Below, one piece after another: positions 49,543 to 58,039 of a stretch of 62,434 nucleotides of DNA. The stretch covers positions 1-62,434 of IMG/VR virus record IMGVR_UViG_3300036859_000414; one strand, written 5' to 3'. The number at the start of each line of letters is the position of its first letter. The first letter of the stretch is position 1. The position numbers and the translations under genes were made by a program. The notes under the pieces were generated by a model. That model was not told the DNA's origin. It saw nothing but the letters and a program-made list of their open reading frames with translations, and did no database searches. This DNA comes from a virus.

Positions 49543-50154
49543 ATGCCAACCATTGACGCCGCAGTTGGTGGTGCGAGTTCGAACTCGTACGAGACGCACG
49601 CAGAAGCGAACACGTACTTCGACGAGAGGCTCCCTCTTAATCCTCCGTGGGTGACGAGCGGACAGGAAGCCGTGTTGATCATGGCGACGAGGCTATTGGA
49701 CGCGCTCGCACAGCCGTTCAAGACCTTCTTCCCAGCCATGAATGGCTCTCCTGCGTACTACCGAGTGCGGCGTCAGTGGACTGGTAGTCCCGCCACAGCG
49801 ACCCAAAGGCTCGCATGGCCTCGCGTCGGAATGTATGACTCGAACGGCAATGCAATTGCGAGCAACGTTATTCCCATCGAGCTCAAGTGGGCAGAGAGTG
49901 AGCTTGCGGGACAGCTTCTCAAGGCCGATAGGACTCTCGACAACGATGTGATCGTGCAGGGCGTTACGAGTGTGAAGGCTGGGAGCGTTGCTCTGACCTT
50001 CAAGGAGAACATCATCCCGCAGGTGATACCGGATGCCGTGTACAACCTGCTGCCACAGAGCTGGTTGACCGACGAGCTCTACGTGATGGCCAACTCCGCA
50101 CAGTTCGACGTCGTGAGTGAAAGGCCTCCGGTGCTCGGAGAGGAGTCACTATGA
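49543..50154 (+). CDS. Head-tail connector / head completion protein (DnaT-like)
   Basis: 203 residues. ANTYFDERLPLNPPW, an all-helical core with RLAWPRVGMYDSNGNAI, then WAESELAGQLL and a late strand region: the pattern of connector adaptor proteins often annotated DnaT-like. It should sit on the portal. ATGA overlap with the next gene. Confidence 0.7.
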   Translation: MPTIDAAVGGASSNSYETHAEANTYFDERLPLNPPWVTSGQEAVLIMATRLLDALAQPFKTFFPAMNGSPAYYRVRRQWTGSPATATQRLAWPRVGMYDSNGNAIASNVIPIELKWAESELAGQLLKADRTLDNDVIVQGVTSVKAGSVALTFKENIIPQVIPDAVYNLLPQSWLTDELYVMANSAQFDVVSERPPVLGEESL

Positions 50155-50534
50155 GCCTCTTGGACGTCGTGAGAGCTGGTGTGGCTCTTGCGAATACGAT
50201 CACACAGCCTTTGCAGGCTACGGTCGTGTACGAGAGACGTCTTACGTCTGATGATCAGGGGACTGGCGCCTTCGCCGCTCCAGTGAACCTCAAGGCCATC
50301 GTCGACTGGAAGCAGAAGCAGATCAGAACGCCGACTGGCGAGCTGTCTGTGAGTCGATCATACGTGATGTTCCTCGACATCGTTGCACTTGTTGCAGCTA
50401 CCGGCGGAGAAGGCATCAACGACCAGGACCTGATCACTCTGCCAGACGGGACTACGGGACCGATCTTGGACATGAGTGGGTTCATTGATGCAGGGACAGG
50501 ACACCCCGTGGCGACCGAACTGTGGCTGGGATGA
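50151..50534 (+). CDS. Head closure / stopper protein
   Basis: 127 residues. Long helix plus beta core (ATVVYERRLTSDDQGTGAF, then SYVMFLDIVALVA), consistent with head-tail stopper proteins by size and order. It is the last head gene before the glycosyltransferase cassette. Confidence 0.6.
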   Translation: MSLLDVVRAGVALANTITQPLQATVVYERRLTSDDQGTGAFAAPVNLKAIVDWKQKQIRTPTGELSVSRSYVMFLDIVALVAATGGEGINDQDLITLPDGTTGPILDMSGFIDAGTGHPVATELWLG

Positions 50535-51298
50535 TCACCATTTGCATGACCTACTTCAAGAGTCTCCAGCTTGCAAACCTCGAAGCTGCTCTCTACTCGG
50601 TAGGGAGGCAGAGGCTGGATCACGTGCAGGAGATCATCCTGCTGGACAACAACACGGAGGACACGTACGAGGATGTGAAGTGGGCCGTTGAGCATGCGAA
50701 GGTTCCGAAGCCTGTCAGTATCATACAGGCGAAGCATGGGGATAGGACTAAGACGCACGCGTGGTCGAGCAATAGAGTCATCGGACAAGCGAAGACGCCT
50801 TGGGTCTTCTTCACGCGAGCAGATTACATCCTGGACTTCAGGCTCCTGGACAAGTGCATGATGGTCATAGAGCAGTATCCGAGAGACGACTGGGACGGGT
50901 TCATCACTGGACACGTCTATCATCTCGGAGTCGACATCGGCGTCGTGAATCACGCAGCGTGGCGGCAAGAAGGCCCACAGGTTCTGAAGGGCCTGCCTGG
51001 CGTGGAGAACGACTATACGAGTATCGATTCTGGCGTCTGGATGGGACGGAGAGCGTCTTGGGAGAGGGTCGGAGGACTCGACGAGCGGCTTACGGCATGG
51101 GGGCATGCTCAGACAGACTTCCAGCACCGACTCTACGAGACTGGGACTGAGTTCGTGAAGATCCACGAGGCTCTGTTCTACCACCCTCAGCACAGCGCGG
51201 AGCGCGATATAAACGCAGCACACGAGCAGTTGAAGGCACAGGGTAGAGACATTCGTGAGATGTGGAAGAGATACGACGGAAAGAAGCCTTACTCATGA
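50531..51298 (+). CDS. GT2-like glycosyltransferase, first gene of inserted cassette
   Basis: 255 residues; ATG at 50531 overlaps the stopper stop. ITICMTYFKSLQLANLEAAL and EIILLDNNTEDTY form the GT-A nucleotide-binding start; WVFFTRADYIL is the DxD-like site (RAD); WMGRRASWERVGGLDERLTA near the end is typical of galactosyltransferase-like GT2. Cytoplasmic, soluble. It likely adds a sugar to a virion protein or to another cassette product. Confidence 0.75.
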   Translation: MITICMTYFKSLQLANLEAALYSVGRQRLDHVQEIILLDNNTEDTYEDVKWAVEHAKVPKPVSIIQAKHGDRTKTHAWSSNRVIGQAKTPWVFFTRADYILDFRLLDKCMMVIEQYPRDDWDGFITGHVYHLGVDIGVVNHAAWRQEGPQVLKGLPGVENDYTSIDSGVWMGRRASWERVGGLDERLTAWGHAQTDFQHRLYETGTEFVKIHEALFYHPQHSAERDINAAHEQLKAQGRDIREMWKRYDGKKPYS

Positions 51299-52011
51299 GA
51301 CCTTACAACCGCTCGCTCCACCCTGACGACTACGCCTTTCTCGCGAAGTGGGATACGGAGCTCCATGCGTTTCTGGATACGATGGTGAGGAGAAAGGTGC
51401 CGCATCGTGAGTGGCACCCACATCGGTTCTGGGAGTACGCGTCGATGATGCAGCAGATGGAGGAGCTCGGAATGAAGAGCGACATCGAGCTCATCGATGT
51501 GGGAGCAGGAGCGTCTTTCTTCGATCCGTTCTGCGCCTTCTACTATCCTCGTCTGTGCTGCACCGACTCCATGAAGTACGGAGACGTGACCCCGATGGTC
51601 GAGGCGCAGAGAAGAGCGTATGACGTTGCTCTTCCCCTCTACGACCTGATGCTCGAGGACATGAGTCCGAAGTGGGAAATTGGCTGGGGCGGAGCGACGA
51701 ACAAGTTCGATGTGACGATGTGCATCTCGACCATCGAGCATGTAGACGGGCACGACCAAGCGATGAAAGAGCTGATCAGGATCACGAAGCCAGGCGGTTA
51801 CATCTTCATCACCAGTGACTACTTCAGGGACCACGCTCAGTGGGAGGCCTCTCCGTCCAGGCATCTTCAAGTCACACCCTACATGCAAGAGAGCGTTGAA
51901 GCACTTCCTGCAAAGTTCGGCCTCGAGTTCGTAGGTCCCACGGACTTCGGGTATAAGGGAGACTTCGTTCACACGTACTCGTTCTGCAACCTCTGTCTTC
52001 GTAAACCATGA
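51295..52011 (+). CDS. SAM-dependent methyltransferase (class I)
   Basis: 238 residues, ATGA overlap. ELIDVGAGASFFDPF is motif I; TMCISTIEHVDGHDQAM and ELIRITKPGGYIF are motifs IV/V of methyltransferase type 11. A short N-terminal extension contains His/Arg residues. Could methylate sugars, peptide or small-molecule products of this cassette. Confidence 0.78.
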   Translation: MRPYNRSLHPDDYAFLAKWDTELHAFLDTMVRRKVPHREWHPHRFWEYASMMQQMEELGMKSDIELIDVGAGASFFDPFCAFYYPRLCCTDSMKYGDVTPMVEAQRRAYDVALPLYDLMLEDMSPKWEIGWGGATNKFDVTMCISTIEHVDGHDQAMKELIRITKPGGYIFITSDYFRDHAQWEASPSRHLQVTPYMQESVEALPAKFGLEFVGPTDFGYKGDFVHTYSFCNLCLRKP

Positions 52012-52061
52012 CCAGTATCCACTTGGCTCTTCGGAGCCATGACAACGGAAAAGGCCAATGA
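52008..52061 (+). CDS. 17-residue micro-gene (MTSIHLALRSHDNGKGQ)
   Basis: ATGA overlaps with both neighbours, like 34610-34660. Without it the methyltransferase and radical SAM genes would be 46 bases apart. It may serve coupling rather than encode a useful peptide. Confidence 0.45.
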   Translation: MTSIHLALRSHDNGKGQ

Positions 52062-53662
52062 GCAAAATCATACCTGTCTCGTCTCTCAACTCCGCTTACC
52101 AGATGAGCGGAGAGGGAAGCTGTTCGACTGTCACAACTTCGGGCCTTCCGATCAGGAAGATCCCACGCAAGAAGATTCACTGCATCCTGCCGTCGAGCCC
52201 GTGGCTGGCAGACTCGAAGACCAACGTGCCACTCGGTGTGCTGTACATCGCAGGCCTCCTGCGCGAGCAAGGACACGACGTACGAGTGACGTCGATGCTC
52301 GACAAGCGCTATGAGGGCAATATCCACCTGCCGGAAGAGGTGATGGACAGTGACGTTCACATGTTCGGGTTCTGCACGCCACAGTTCGGAGAGGCGCTCG
52401 AGCTCGCGGCGTACATCAAAGACAGGTGTCCTGAAGCGCTGCTGGTTGCTGGTGGTCCTCATCCGTCGTACGAGCCGAAAGAGGTCTACGAGGCAGGGAG
52501 ACAGGAGCATTACCATTACAAGGGTGTGCTGGCTCAGAGGAGAGACTATCGCGCGGCTGACGGACGCAGACTGTTCGACTCTGTCGTTGTGATGGAAGGA
52601 GAGGTCGCTGTGCTCCAGCTCCTGTCGGACTGGGATGCTGGAAAGCTCCAGCCGTACTACTACGGCGATAAGGCCGATGCGATGGACCTCGACGCCATTC
52701 CATTTCCGGCCTGGGATCTTCTGCCGAAGGACCACATCTACAACGACGGCGTCGCGGTCATGAAGAAGAGGTACTTCCCGTCCGATATCCATCCGGATGC
52801 GAGCGGTGCTGTCATGAGCCTCATCGGCACACGCGGATGTCCTTACAAGTGCACGTACTGCAGCACGCCGTGGATCGGACAGAAGCCACGCTATCGCTCG
52901 CCACACAACATCATCACTGAGATGAGCCTTGTCATGGACAAGGGCGTCCGGATGTTCAAGTTCCAGGACGACACCTACACGCTGCACAAGACCAAGCTGA
53001 GGGAGTTGGCCGATGCCATCGACAGTGCCTTTGGACGAGACGCTTTCGCTGCGAGAATCCATACACGAGTCAACACTATGGATGATCATGTCGCTGAGTC
53101 TCTCAAGCGCATGTCCTGCAAGGTTACGTGCTTTGGCATCGAGAGCGGATCACAGCGAGTTCTTGACGCGAATCAGAAGGGAACGAAGGTCGCGCAGAAC
53201 ACGGCTGCGATCATCAAGGCTAAGGAGCACGGCTTCTACACCATCGCGTTCCTCGTGATCGGCATGGCTGGAGAGACGCTGGAGACGATGAAGGAGACAC
53301 AGCAGTGGCTTCTCAGCGTCAAGCCCTACCTCGACTCGTGCAACCTCGCTGTCGGCATCCCGTATCCTGGCTCGAGGTGGTGGACCCATCCGCAAGAGAG
53401 CGGCATCGACATTAGGGATTACAACTACGACAACCAGTGGATCGTCGGGTTCTCGGCACGAGACGAGATCCTCGTTCGGCCACACGGAGCGACGGTCGAC
53501 GACATGTTCAAGATCAAGCGCGAGATGTTCGACTTCCTCGTGTATCACGGCTGGGCGAAGGCCGAGTGGGACGAGGATGTCAGAATCCGTAAGCAGCAAG
53601 AGCAGGCTGCTCTCGAAGGCACTCTGACGGCTGCGTCTGGCCTGACGTACGCGGGGCACTGA
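52058..53662 (+). CDS. B12-binding-type radical SAM enzyme
   Basis: 534 residues. About 40-190: Rossmann-like cobalamin-binding-type domain (VPLGVLYIAGLLREQGHDVR, FGFCTPQFGEALELA, VAGGPHPSYEP). About 250-460: radical SAM core with CPYKCTYC (CX3CX2C), GIESGSQRVLD and IAFLVIGMAGETL. A C-terminal 70-residue tail follows. Such enzymes do methyl transfer to unreactive carbons or rearrangements. The classical DxHxxG cobalamin motif is not evident. More G/C-biased codons than its neighbours. Its substrate is unknown; context suggests a sugar or peptide. Confidence 0.82.
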   Translation: MSKIIPVSSLNSAYQMSGEGSCSTVTTSGLPIRKIPRKKIHCILPSSPWLADSKTNVPLGVLYIAGLLREQGHDVRVTSMLDKRYEGNIHLPEEVMDSDVHMFGFCTPQFGEALELAAYIKDRCPEALLVAGGPHPSYEPKEVYEAGRQEHYHYKGVLAQRRDYRAADGRRLFDSVVVMEGEVAVLQLLSDWDAGKLQPYYYGDKADAMDLDAIPFPAWDLLPKDHIYNDGVAVMKKRYFPSDIHPDASGAVMSLIGTRGCPYKCTYCSTPWIGQKPRYRSPHNIITEMSLVMDKGVRMFKFQDDTYTLHKTKLRELADAIDSAFGRDAFAARIHTRVNTMDDHVAESLKRMSCKVTCFGIESGSQRVLDANQKGTKVAQNTAAIIKAKEHGFYTIAFLVIGMAGETLETMKETQQWLLSVKPYLDSCNLAVGIPYPGSRWWTHPQESGIDIRDYNYDNQWIVGFSARDEILVRPHGATVDDMFKIKREMFDFLVYHGWAKAEWDEDVRIRKQQEQAALEGTLTAASGLTYAGH

Positions 53663-54327
53663 TGGCTTTCAGCAGAGTCAGTGTCTTGATCCCGACACGC
53701 AAGCGTCTTGATCGCCTCGGCAGGATGTTGGAGTCCTACGAGGCGACCACGAGAGGCGTAGAGGACAAGTCCGAGCTGGTCTTCCGAGCGGATGAGGATG
53801 ATCCAGAGACTGTCGAGTTCCTGAAGAGCAGAGGGTACTGGGTGGGAGTCGGACCGAGAGAGAACGGCTATCGGAGCCTCCCACTCTTCTTCAACCAGCT
53901 GCTCTCAGGAGCGACGGGCGATGTGCTCATGTGTGGGAACGATGACATGGTCTTCGTCACTCCAGGCTGGGCACCGAAGCTCTTGGCGACAGCGGATCTG
54001 TTCGTGGACGGAGTGTTCGATCTTGGAGTGCGCACACATAACGAGACACACTTTCCGTTCGCATGTGTCTCACGGCGTGTCGCAGACCAGATCGGCTTCC
54101 TCTTCGATCCTCGGATCTTCTGGGGAGACATCTATCTGCGAGACGTGATGGCGCACTTCGGACGGTGCGTCTACGTCCCGGATGTGCAGATCGATCATGA
54201 ATGGATGGGTCACGCACCTGATCCGACATTCCTCGAAGGCGAGAAGGCACGACGCGACTCGCACATGCAGTACCATGCGATTGCAGTGGACGAAGCAGTC
54301 CAGAAAGTGAGGGAGTTACTCCAATGA
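53662..54327 (+). CDS. GT2-like glycosyltransferase
   Basis: 221 residues. RVSVLIPTRKRLDRLGRMLE is the GT-A start; DVLMCGNDDMVFVTPGW carries the DDM metal site. The C-terminus has IDHEWMGHAPDPT with a His typical of an acceptor pocket. TGATG junction upstream, ATGA downstream. Confidence 0.75.
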   Translation: MAFSRVSVLIPTRKRLDRLGRMLESYEATTRGVEDKSELVFRADEDDPETVEFLKSRGYWVGVGPRENGYRSLPLFFNQLLSGATGDVLMCGNDDMVFVTPGWAPKLLATADLFVDGVFDLGVRTHNETHFPFACVSRRVADQIGFLFDPRIFWGDIYLRDVMAHFGRCVYVPDVQIDHEWMGHAPDPTFLEGEKARRDSHMQYHAIAVDEAVQKVRELLQ

Positions 54328-54959
54328 TCCCGGTGTGTGTTCCTGTTCTGAACAGGCACGATCTCTTCGAGCGGCTTCGAGATTCTCTCGAGGCAGGAGA
54401 GGTCAAGCCTCCGCAGATCATCGTCATTGACAATGGTCAGAAGTGGTCGTGGAGACCAAAGGAGGGAACGATTCCGGTCGAGGTCTTTACACCCATGAGA
54501 CCGATGGGTGTGGCTGAGAGCTGGAACTGGTTCATCGATAGAGCGGATAGTGACGTGCTGCTCGCGAACGACGACATCGTCTTCGGACCTCAGTCCTACG
54601 GGACGCTGATCGCACAGCCGTCCTGCTTCGTGAGCTGCCACTACGGGTTCTCGTGCTTTGTGCTCAGGCGTGAGTGCGTGGAGAAAGTCGGACGATTCGA
54701 CGAGACCATCTCTCCCGGCTACGCCTACTACGAGGACCGAGACTACTACAACAGAATGCAGGTTGCGAGGATTCAGGACATCGTCGTGGAGTGTGGAGTC
54801 CTGCACGAGCACAGTGCAACCTTGCAGGTCTACACGCCCTTGCAGATGGAGGAGCATCATAGAAAGTTCGCGATCGCGCACAAGAACTTCTTGAAGAAGT
54901 GGGGAGAGTCGGAGTGGTCACCTTCATTGTCCCGACCGTCGGCCGTCGAAGCCTCGTGA
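54324..54959 (+). CDS. GT2-like glycosyltransferase
   Basis: 211 residues. MIPVCVPVLNRHDLFERLRD start; SDVLLANDDIVFGP carries the DD site; GYAYYEDRDYYNRM is an acceptor-side ED motif. The last 15-20 residues overlap the next gene. Same strand and codon style as the cassette. Confidence 0.75.
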   Translation: MIPVCVPVLNRHDLFERLRDSLEAGEVKPPQIIVIDNGQKWSWRPKEGTIPVEVFTPMRPMGVAESWNWFIDRADSDVLLANDDIVFGPQSYGTLIAQPSCFVSCHYGFSCFVLRRECVEKVGRFDETISPGYAYYEDRDYYNRMQVARIQDIVVECGVLHEHSATLQVYTPLQMEEHHRKFAIAHKNFLKKWGESEWSPSLSRPSAVEAS

Positions 54960-55480
54960 GGACACTCGAGAGCATTGAGTGCTGGCCAGGAGATGAGATT
55001 CTCCTTGTGGGAGATGGTGTCTACTCCAACGATCATCGGTGTCGGCATATCCTCGTGAACAGAGGGAACGACTGGGGACACTCGGAACGGAACCATGCGA
55101 TGAAGTTCGTACGAACTCCGTACATGGCCCATATCGACGACGATGACTGGTACGTGCCTGGGTCGAGGGCAGTGATCCAGGATGCCATTCACAAGATGGA
55201 GAAGCCTGCACCCATCCTGTTCCGTATGCAGTTCCCGTGCGGAATCGTGCTCTGGCAGGATAAGGATGTGCGGTGTGGCAACGTCGGGACACCGATGATG
55301 ATCATGCCGAACGAGCAGGAGAAGCTCGGGAAGTTCCTTCCGTTTGTGGGAGGGGACTGGGCCTTTCTCAGCGACTCAAAGTGGAACAAGGAGGACATCG
55401 TCTGGAGAGAAGAAGTCATAGCGCTCTTGGATCATGATCCAGGAGCACCGTCAAGTGCATATGCGTCTGGGAGGGCGTGA
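54914..55480 (+). CDS. GT2-like glycosyltransferase
   Basis: 188 residues from GTG 54914 (GTG 54899 also possible). VTFIVPTVGRRSLVRTLESI start; YMAHIDDDDWYVPGSRA holds the DDDD metal site. Shorter than the others; likely a minimal GT-A catalytic domain. Confidence 0.75.
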   Translation: MVTFIVPTVGRRSLVRTLESIECWPGDEILLVGDGVYSNDHRCRHILVNRGNDWGHSERNHAMKFVRTPYMAHIDDDDWYVPGSRAVIQDAIHKMEKPAPILFRMQFPCGIVLWQDKDVRCGNVGTPMMIMPNEQEKLGKFLPFVGGDWAFLSDSKWNKEDIVWREEVIALLDHDPGAPSSAYASGRA

Positions 55481-55481
55481 T

Positions 55482-56651
55482 ATGAGAAAGAAACTGCTGT
55501 GGGTGGGAGACGCAGGAGTCCCAAGTGGGTTCGCGAAAGCGACTCACAATATCCTGCACTACGTGATGCGAGAGTACGACGTGACGGTCCTCGGGATCAA
55601 CTACCGAGGAGACCCACATGCGTACCCGTACGACATCTTCGCTGCGGCGCCAGGTGGAGACTTTCTGGGAGTCGGACGGCTTATTTGGATGTGTGATGCG
55701 GTCAAGCCGGACGTGGTCGTCATCCAGAACGATCCATGGCTCCTACCGCTGTACCTCAAGAAGCTGAAGAGCATCAAGGAGTACGCGAAGATCCCCGTCG
55801 TCGCTGCGTGTGCTGTCGATGGGAAAGGTCTCGAGTTCAAGCCGATGAACGGATTCGACCTTGCGATCTTCTGGACCCAGTTCGGCCTCGATGAGAGCAG
55901 AGCTGGAGGCTACGAGGGTGCGGCCTGTGTCATTCCGCTTGGTGTCGATACGAAGGTCTTCCACCCGATGGACAAAAAGGAAGCCAAGAACAAGAGGCTT
56001 CCAACCCTCGTCGACAACTTCATCGTTGGCAACGTGAACCGTAACCAAAGCAGGAAGCGCTTAGATCTTACGATAAAGTGCTTCTGCGAGTGGGTGAAGG
56101 ACACGAGGAACCATGATGCGCAGCTCTATCTGCACGTTGCGCCGACGGGTGATACGGGTGTCGATGTCGTCCGGCTTATGCGGTACTACGGGCTGCTCGA
56201 TCGACTTGCTCTTGTGCAGCCGGACACGTGGTACGGTATCACGGAAGAGGAGATGTGCCTCACGTACAACTGCTTCGATCTGCAGGTCACGACGTCGATC
56301 GGAGAAGGCTTCGGCCTTACGACGTTCGAAGGAGCAGCGTGCGAGGTCGCACAGATCCTTCCGAAGCACTCGGCTCTGCTGGAGTACTTCGAAGGCGCGG
56401 CGTGGCTTGTGGACTGCTCGTCCACGATGGTCCTCGATCCGAACAGCGCGATCGGAGGAGTGATCGACGAGCACAAGTTCATGAGCGCACTGGACGCCAT
56501 GTACAAGAATCCACGGTACATCGAGAACAATGGACAGGCTGCCAGAGAGCGTGCTGCTCAGACACGCTTTACCTGGGAGCACGTTGGTCAGATGTACCTC
56601 GACGCGCTGAAAGGCGTGTTCGAGCGAAAGGAAGAGGTCGTAGGAGCCTAA
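55482..56651 (+). CDS. GT4-like glycosyltransferase (GT-B fold)
   Basis: 389 residues from ATG 55482. N-terminal Rossmann half begins KKLLWVGDAGVPSGFAKATH; the linker reads VIPLGVDTKVFHP; FIVGNVNRNQSRKRLDLTIK is the GT4 landmark; SIGEGFGLTTFEGAACE is the E-x7-E nucleotide-sugar motif. Retaining GT-B enzyme, last of the cassette, directly before the tail-joining genes. Confidence 0.82.
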   Translation: MRKKLLWVGDAGVPSGFAKATHNILHYVMREYDVTVLGINYRGDPHAYPYDIFAAAPGGDFLGVGRLIWMCDAVKPDVVVIQNDPWLLPLYLKKLKSIKEYAKIPVVAACAVDGKGLEFKPMNGFDLAIFWTQFGLDESRAGGYEGAACVIPLGVDTKVFHPMDKKEAKNKRLPTLVDNFIVGNVNRNQSRKRLDLTIKCFCEWVKDTRNHDAQLYLHVAPTGDTGVDVVRLMRYYGLLDRLALVQPDTWYGITEEEMCLTYNCFDLQVTTSIGEGFGLTTFEGAACEVAQILPKHSALLEYFEGAAWLVDCSSTMVLDPNSAIGGVIDEHKFMSALDAMYKNPRYIENNGQAARERAAQTRFTWEHVGQMYLDALKGVFERKEEVVGA

Positions 56652-56652
56652 G

Positions 56653-57069
56653 ATGATCAAGGGGTCGATGGGCGGCGCAGACCAGGTAGTCTCGACGATC
56701 AAAAAGATCGCTGGCAAGTTTCCTGACCGAGTGGCGAAAGCCATCTATCAGGAAGCCCAGATCGAGATGACGGAAGCCAAGCGTCGTACCCCTGTCTCTC
56801 CTACTCCTGCACCGAAGGGAGTCGTTCCTGGTGCTCTACGAGCAAGTGGTACTGTGCATGAACCTCGACGCTCTGGGAACGACATTCACGTGCAGATGTC
56901 CTTCGGAAACTCTTCTATCGACTACGCAATCGTGCAGCACGAGAATCTGGACTACCATCACACCACAGGACAAGCAAAGTACCTCGAGAGCGTACTGAAC
57001 GAGTCCAGACCACACATGGCAGCACGAATCGCAAAACGCATCTCTCTCAACAATCCGGACGCGAAGTAA
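56653..57069 (+). CDS. HK97 gp10-like head-tail joining protein
   Basis: 138 residues. VAKAIYQEAQIEMTEAKRRT, then PVSPTPAPKGVVPGALRAS and DYAIVQHENLDYHH are hallmarks of the gp10/neck family. It resumes the structural order broken by the cassette. Confidence 0.8.
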   Translation: MIKGSMGGADQVVSTIKKIAGKFPDRVAKAIYQEAQIEMTEAKRRTPVSPTPAPKGVVPGALRASGTVHEPRRSGNDIHVQMSFGNSSIDYAIVQHENLDYHHTTGQAKYLESVLNESRPHMAARIAKRISLNNPDAK

Positions 57070-57474
57070 ATGCCTATCCTCGACGAGATCAAAGCAAGGC
57101 TGGTTGCGCAAGCTGTGCTTCCTGACGCCTCGATCCTGAAGACGGGGAGAGCCGTGATCCCTCCAGGCGATGGTCCGTACATCAGTCTGGTAGAGACAGG
57201 CGGGACAGGCGCTGCAAGGACACAGAACGACACAGCGACCGAGCGTCCATCGGTGTCCATAACTTCTCGAGCGAAGACTGCTCAGGCCGCTCGAGCTGCT
57301 CTCAAAGCTGCGTACGATGCCTTGGGAGGTGCTAACGGGCTGACGAATGTCACACTGAGCGGAACGTTCTATCTGAGCATCACAGCAACACAAAACATCA
57401 CCGACATCGGAGAAGACGCGGCAGGAAGATTGATGTACGTCTTCAACATCGGTACGGAGAAGCAACCTTCGTAG
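57070..57474 (+). CDS. Tail completion / minor capsid-like protein
   Basis: 134 residues directly after the gp10-like gene (TAAATG). PDASILKTGRAVIPPGDGPY, beta core, late LMYVFNIGTE: the pattern of tail terminator-like proteins of DUF4128 type. Confidence 0.7.
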   Translation: MPILDEIKARLVAQAVLPDASILKTGRAVIPPGDGPYISLVETGGTGAARTQNDTATERPSVSITSRAKTAQAARAALKAAYDALGGANGLTNVTLSGTFYLSITATQNITDIGEDAAGRLMYVFNIGTEKQPS

Positions 57475-57489
57475 AGGAGAGACACAGAC

Positions 57490-57933
57490 ATGACAATCGC
57501 AATCAGTTCACACGGAACAAAGGTTTCTCGAGCTCCGAGTGCTACTCCGACCACGTTCACGGAGATCGCTGAGCTGGGAGACTTGAAGCTACCCGAGCTC
57601 ATGCGCAATGAGTTCGACGCGTCGGTGCACAACAGGAACATCGACGACTACGTGCTGGGGATCATGAGAAGGAATGCCTTCTCCTTTCCCTTGAACTTCT
57701 TGCCGACGAACGCCACGCACGACCATCTGACTGGTCTGTACAAGGCGCTCATCGACAACTCGATCGACGGCTACAAAATCGTCTTTCCGGACGTGGCGCT
57801 GACGGAATGGATCCTCAGCGGCCAGGTCCAGACGATCGCACCGACAGCACCAGTGGATGGGAAGCTGAGTGCGGATGTCACCATTCGCTTCAGCGGTCCG
57901 ATGGTCGTCGGAGGTGTGGTGGTCGGTCTCTAG
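57490..57933 (+). CDS. Major tail protein
   Basis: 147 residues. AISSHGTKVSRAPSATPTTF, FTEIAELGDLKLPEL, and a beta tail ending SADVTIRFSGPM match lambda-type tail-tube subunits. Placed before the chaperone and tape measure genes, as in siphophages. Confidence 0.8.
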   Translation: MTIAISSHGTKVSRAPSATPTTFTEIAELGDLKLPELMRNEFDASVHNRNIDDYVLGIMRRNAFSFPLNFLPTNATHDHLTGLYKALIDNSIDGYKIVFPDVALTEWILSGQVQTIAPTAPVDGKLSADVTIRFSGPMVVGGVVVGL

Positions 57934-57939
57934 AGCTGC

Positions 57940-58030
57940 CCTCCCACAGCAGCCAGGAGAGGTAGGTCTGCCGGTCTCAGACCTCTTCTGGGCACGATTC
58001 GTGAGACCGGCGCATTCACTCTGTGGGAGG
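57940..58030 (+). promoter_or_regulatory. Structured leader covering the tail-chaperone ribosome site
   Basis: Outer stem CCTCCCACAG (57940-57949) pairs exactly with CTGTGGGAGG (58021-58030), which includes part of the Shine-Dalgarno of the gene at 58040. Inside it GCCGGTCTCA (57970-57979) pairs exactly with TGAGACCGGC (58002-58011). A competing hairpin AGGTCTG/CAGACCT (57964-57970, 57978-57984) uses the same bases. Suggests translational control; inferred from sequence only. Confidence 0.6.
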
Positions 58031-58039
58031 AGAAGAGAG

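Noticed and set aside
51872-53089. Leftward 405-codon frame opposite the radical SAM gene
   Set aside because: Lies against a gene with clear motifs; Arg/Val/His-rich shadow.
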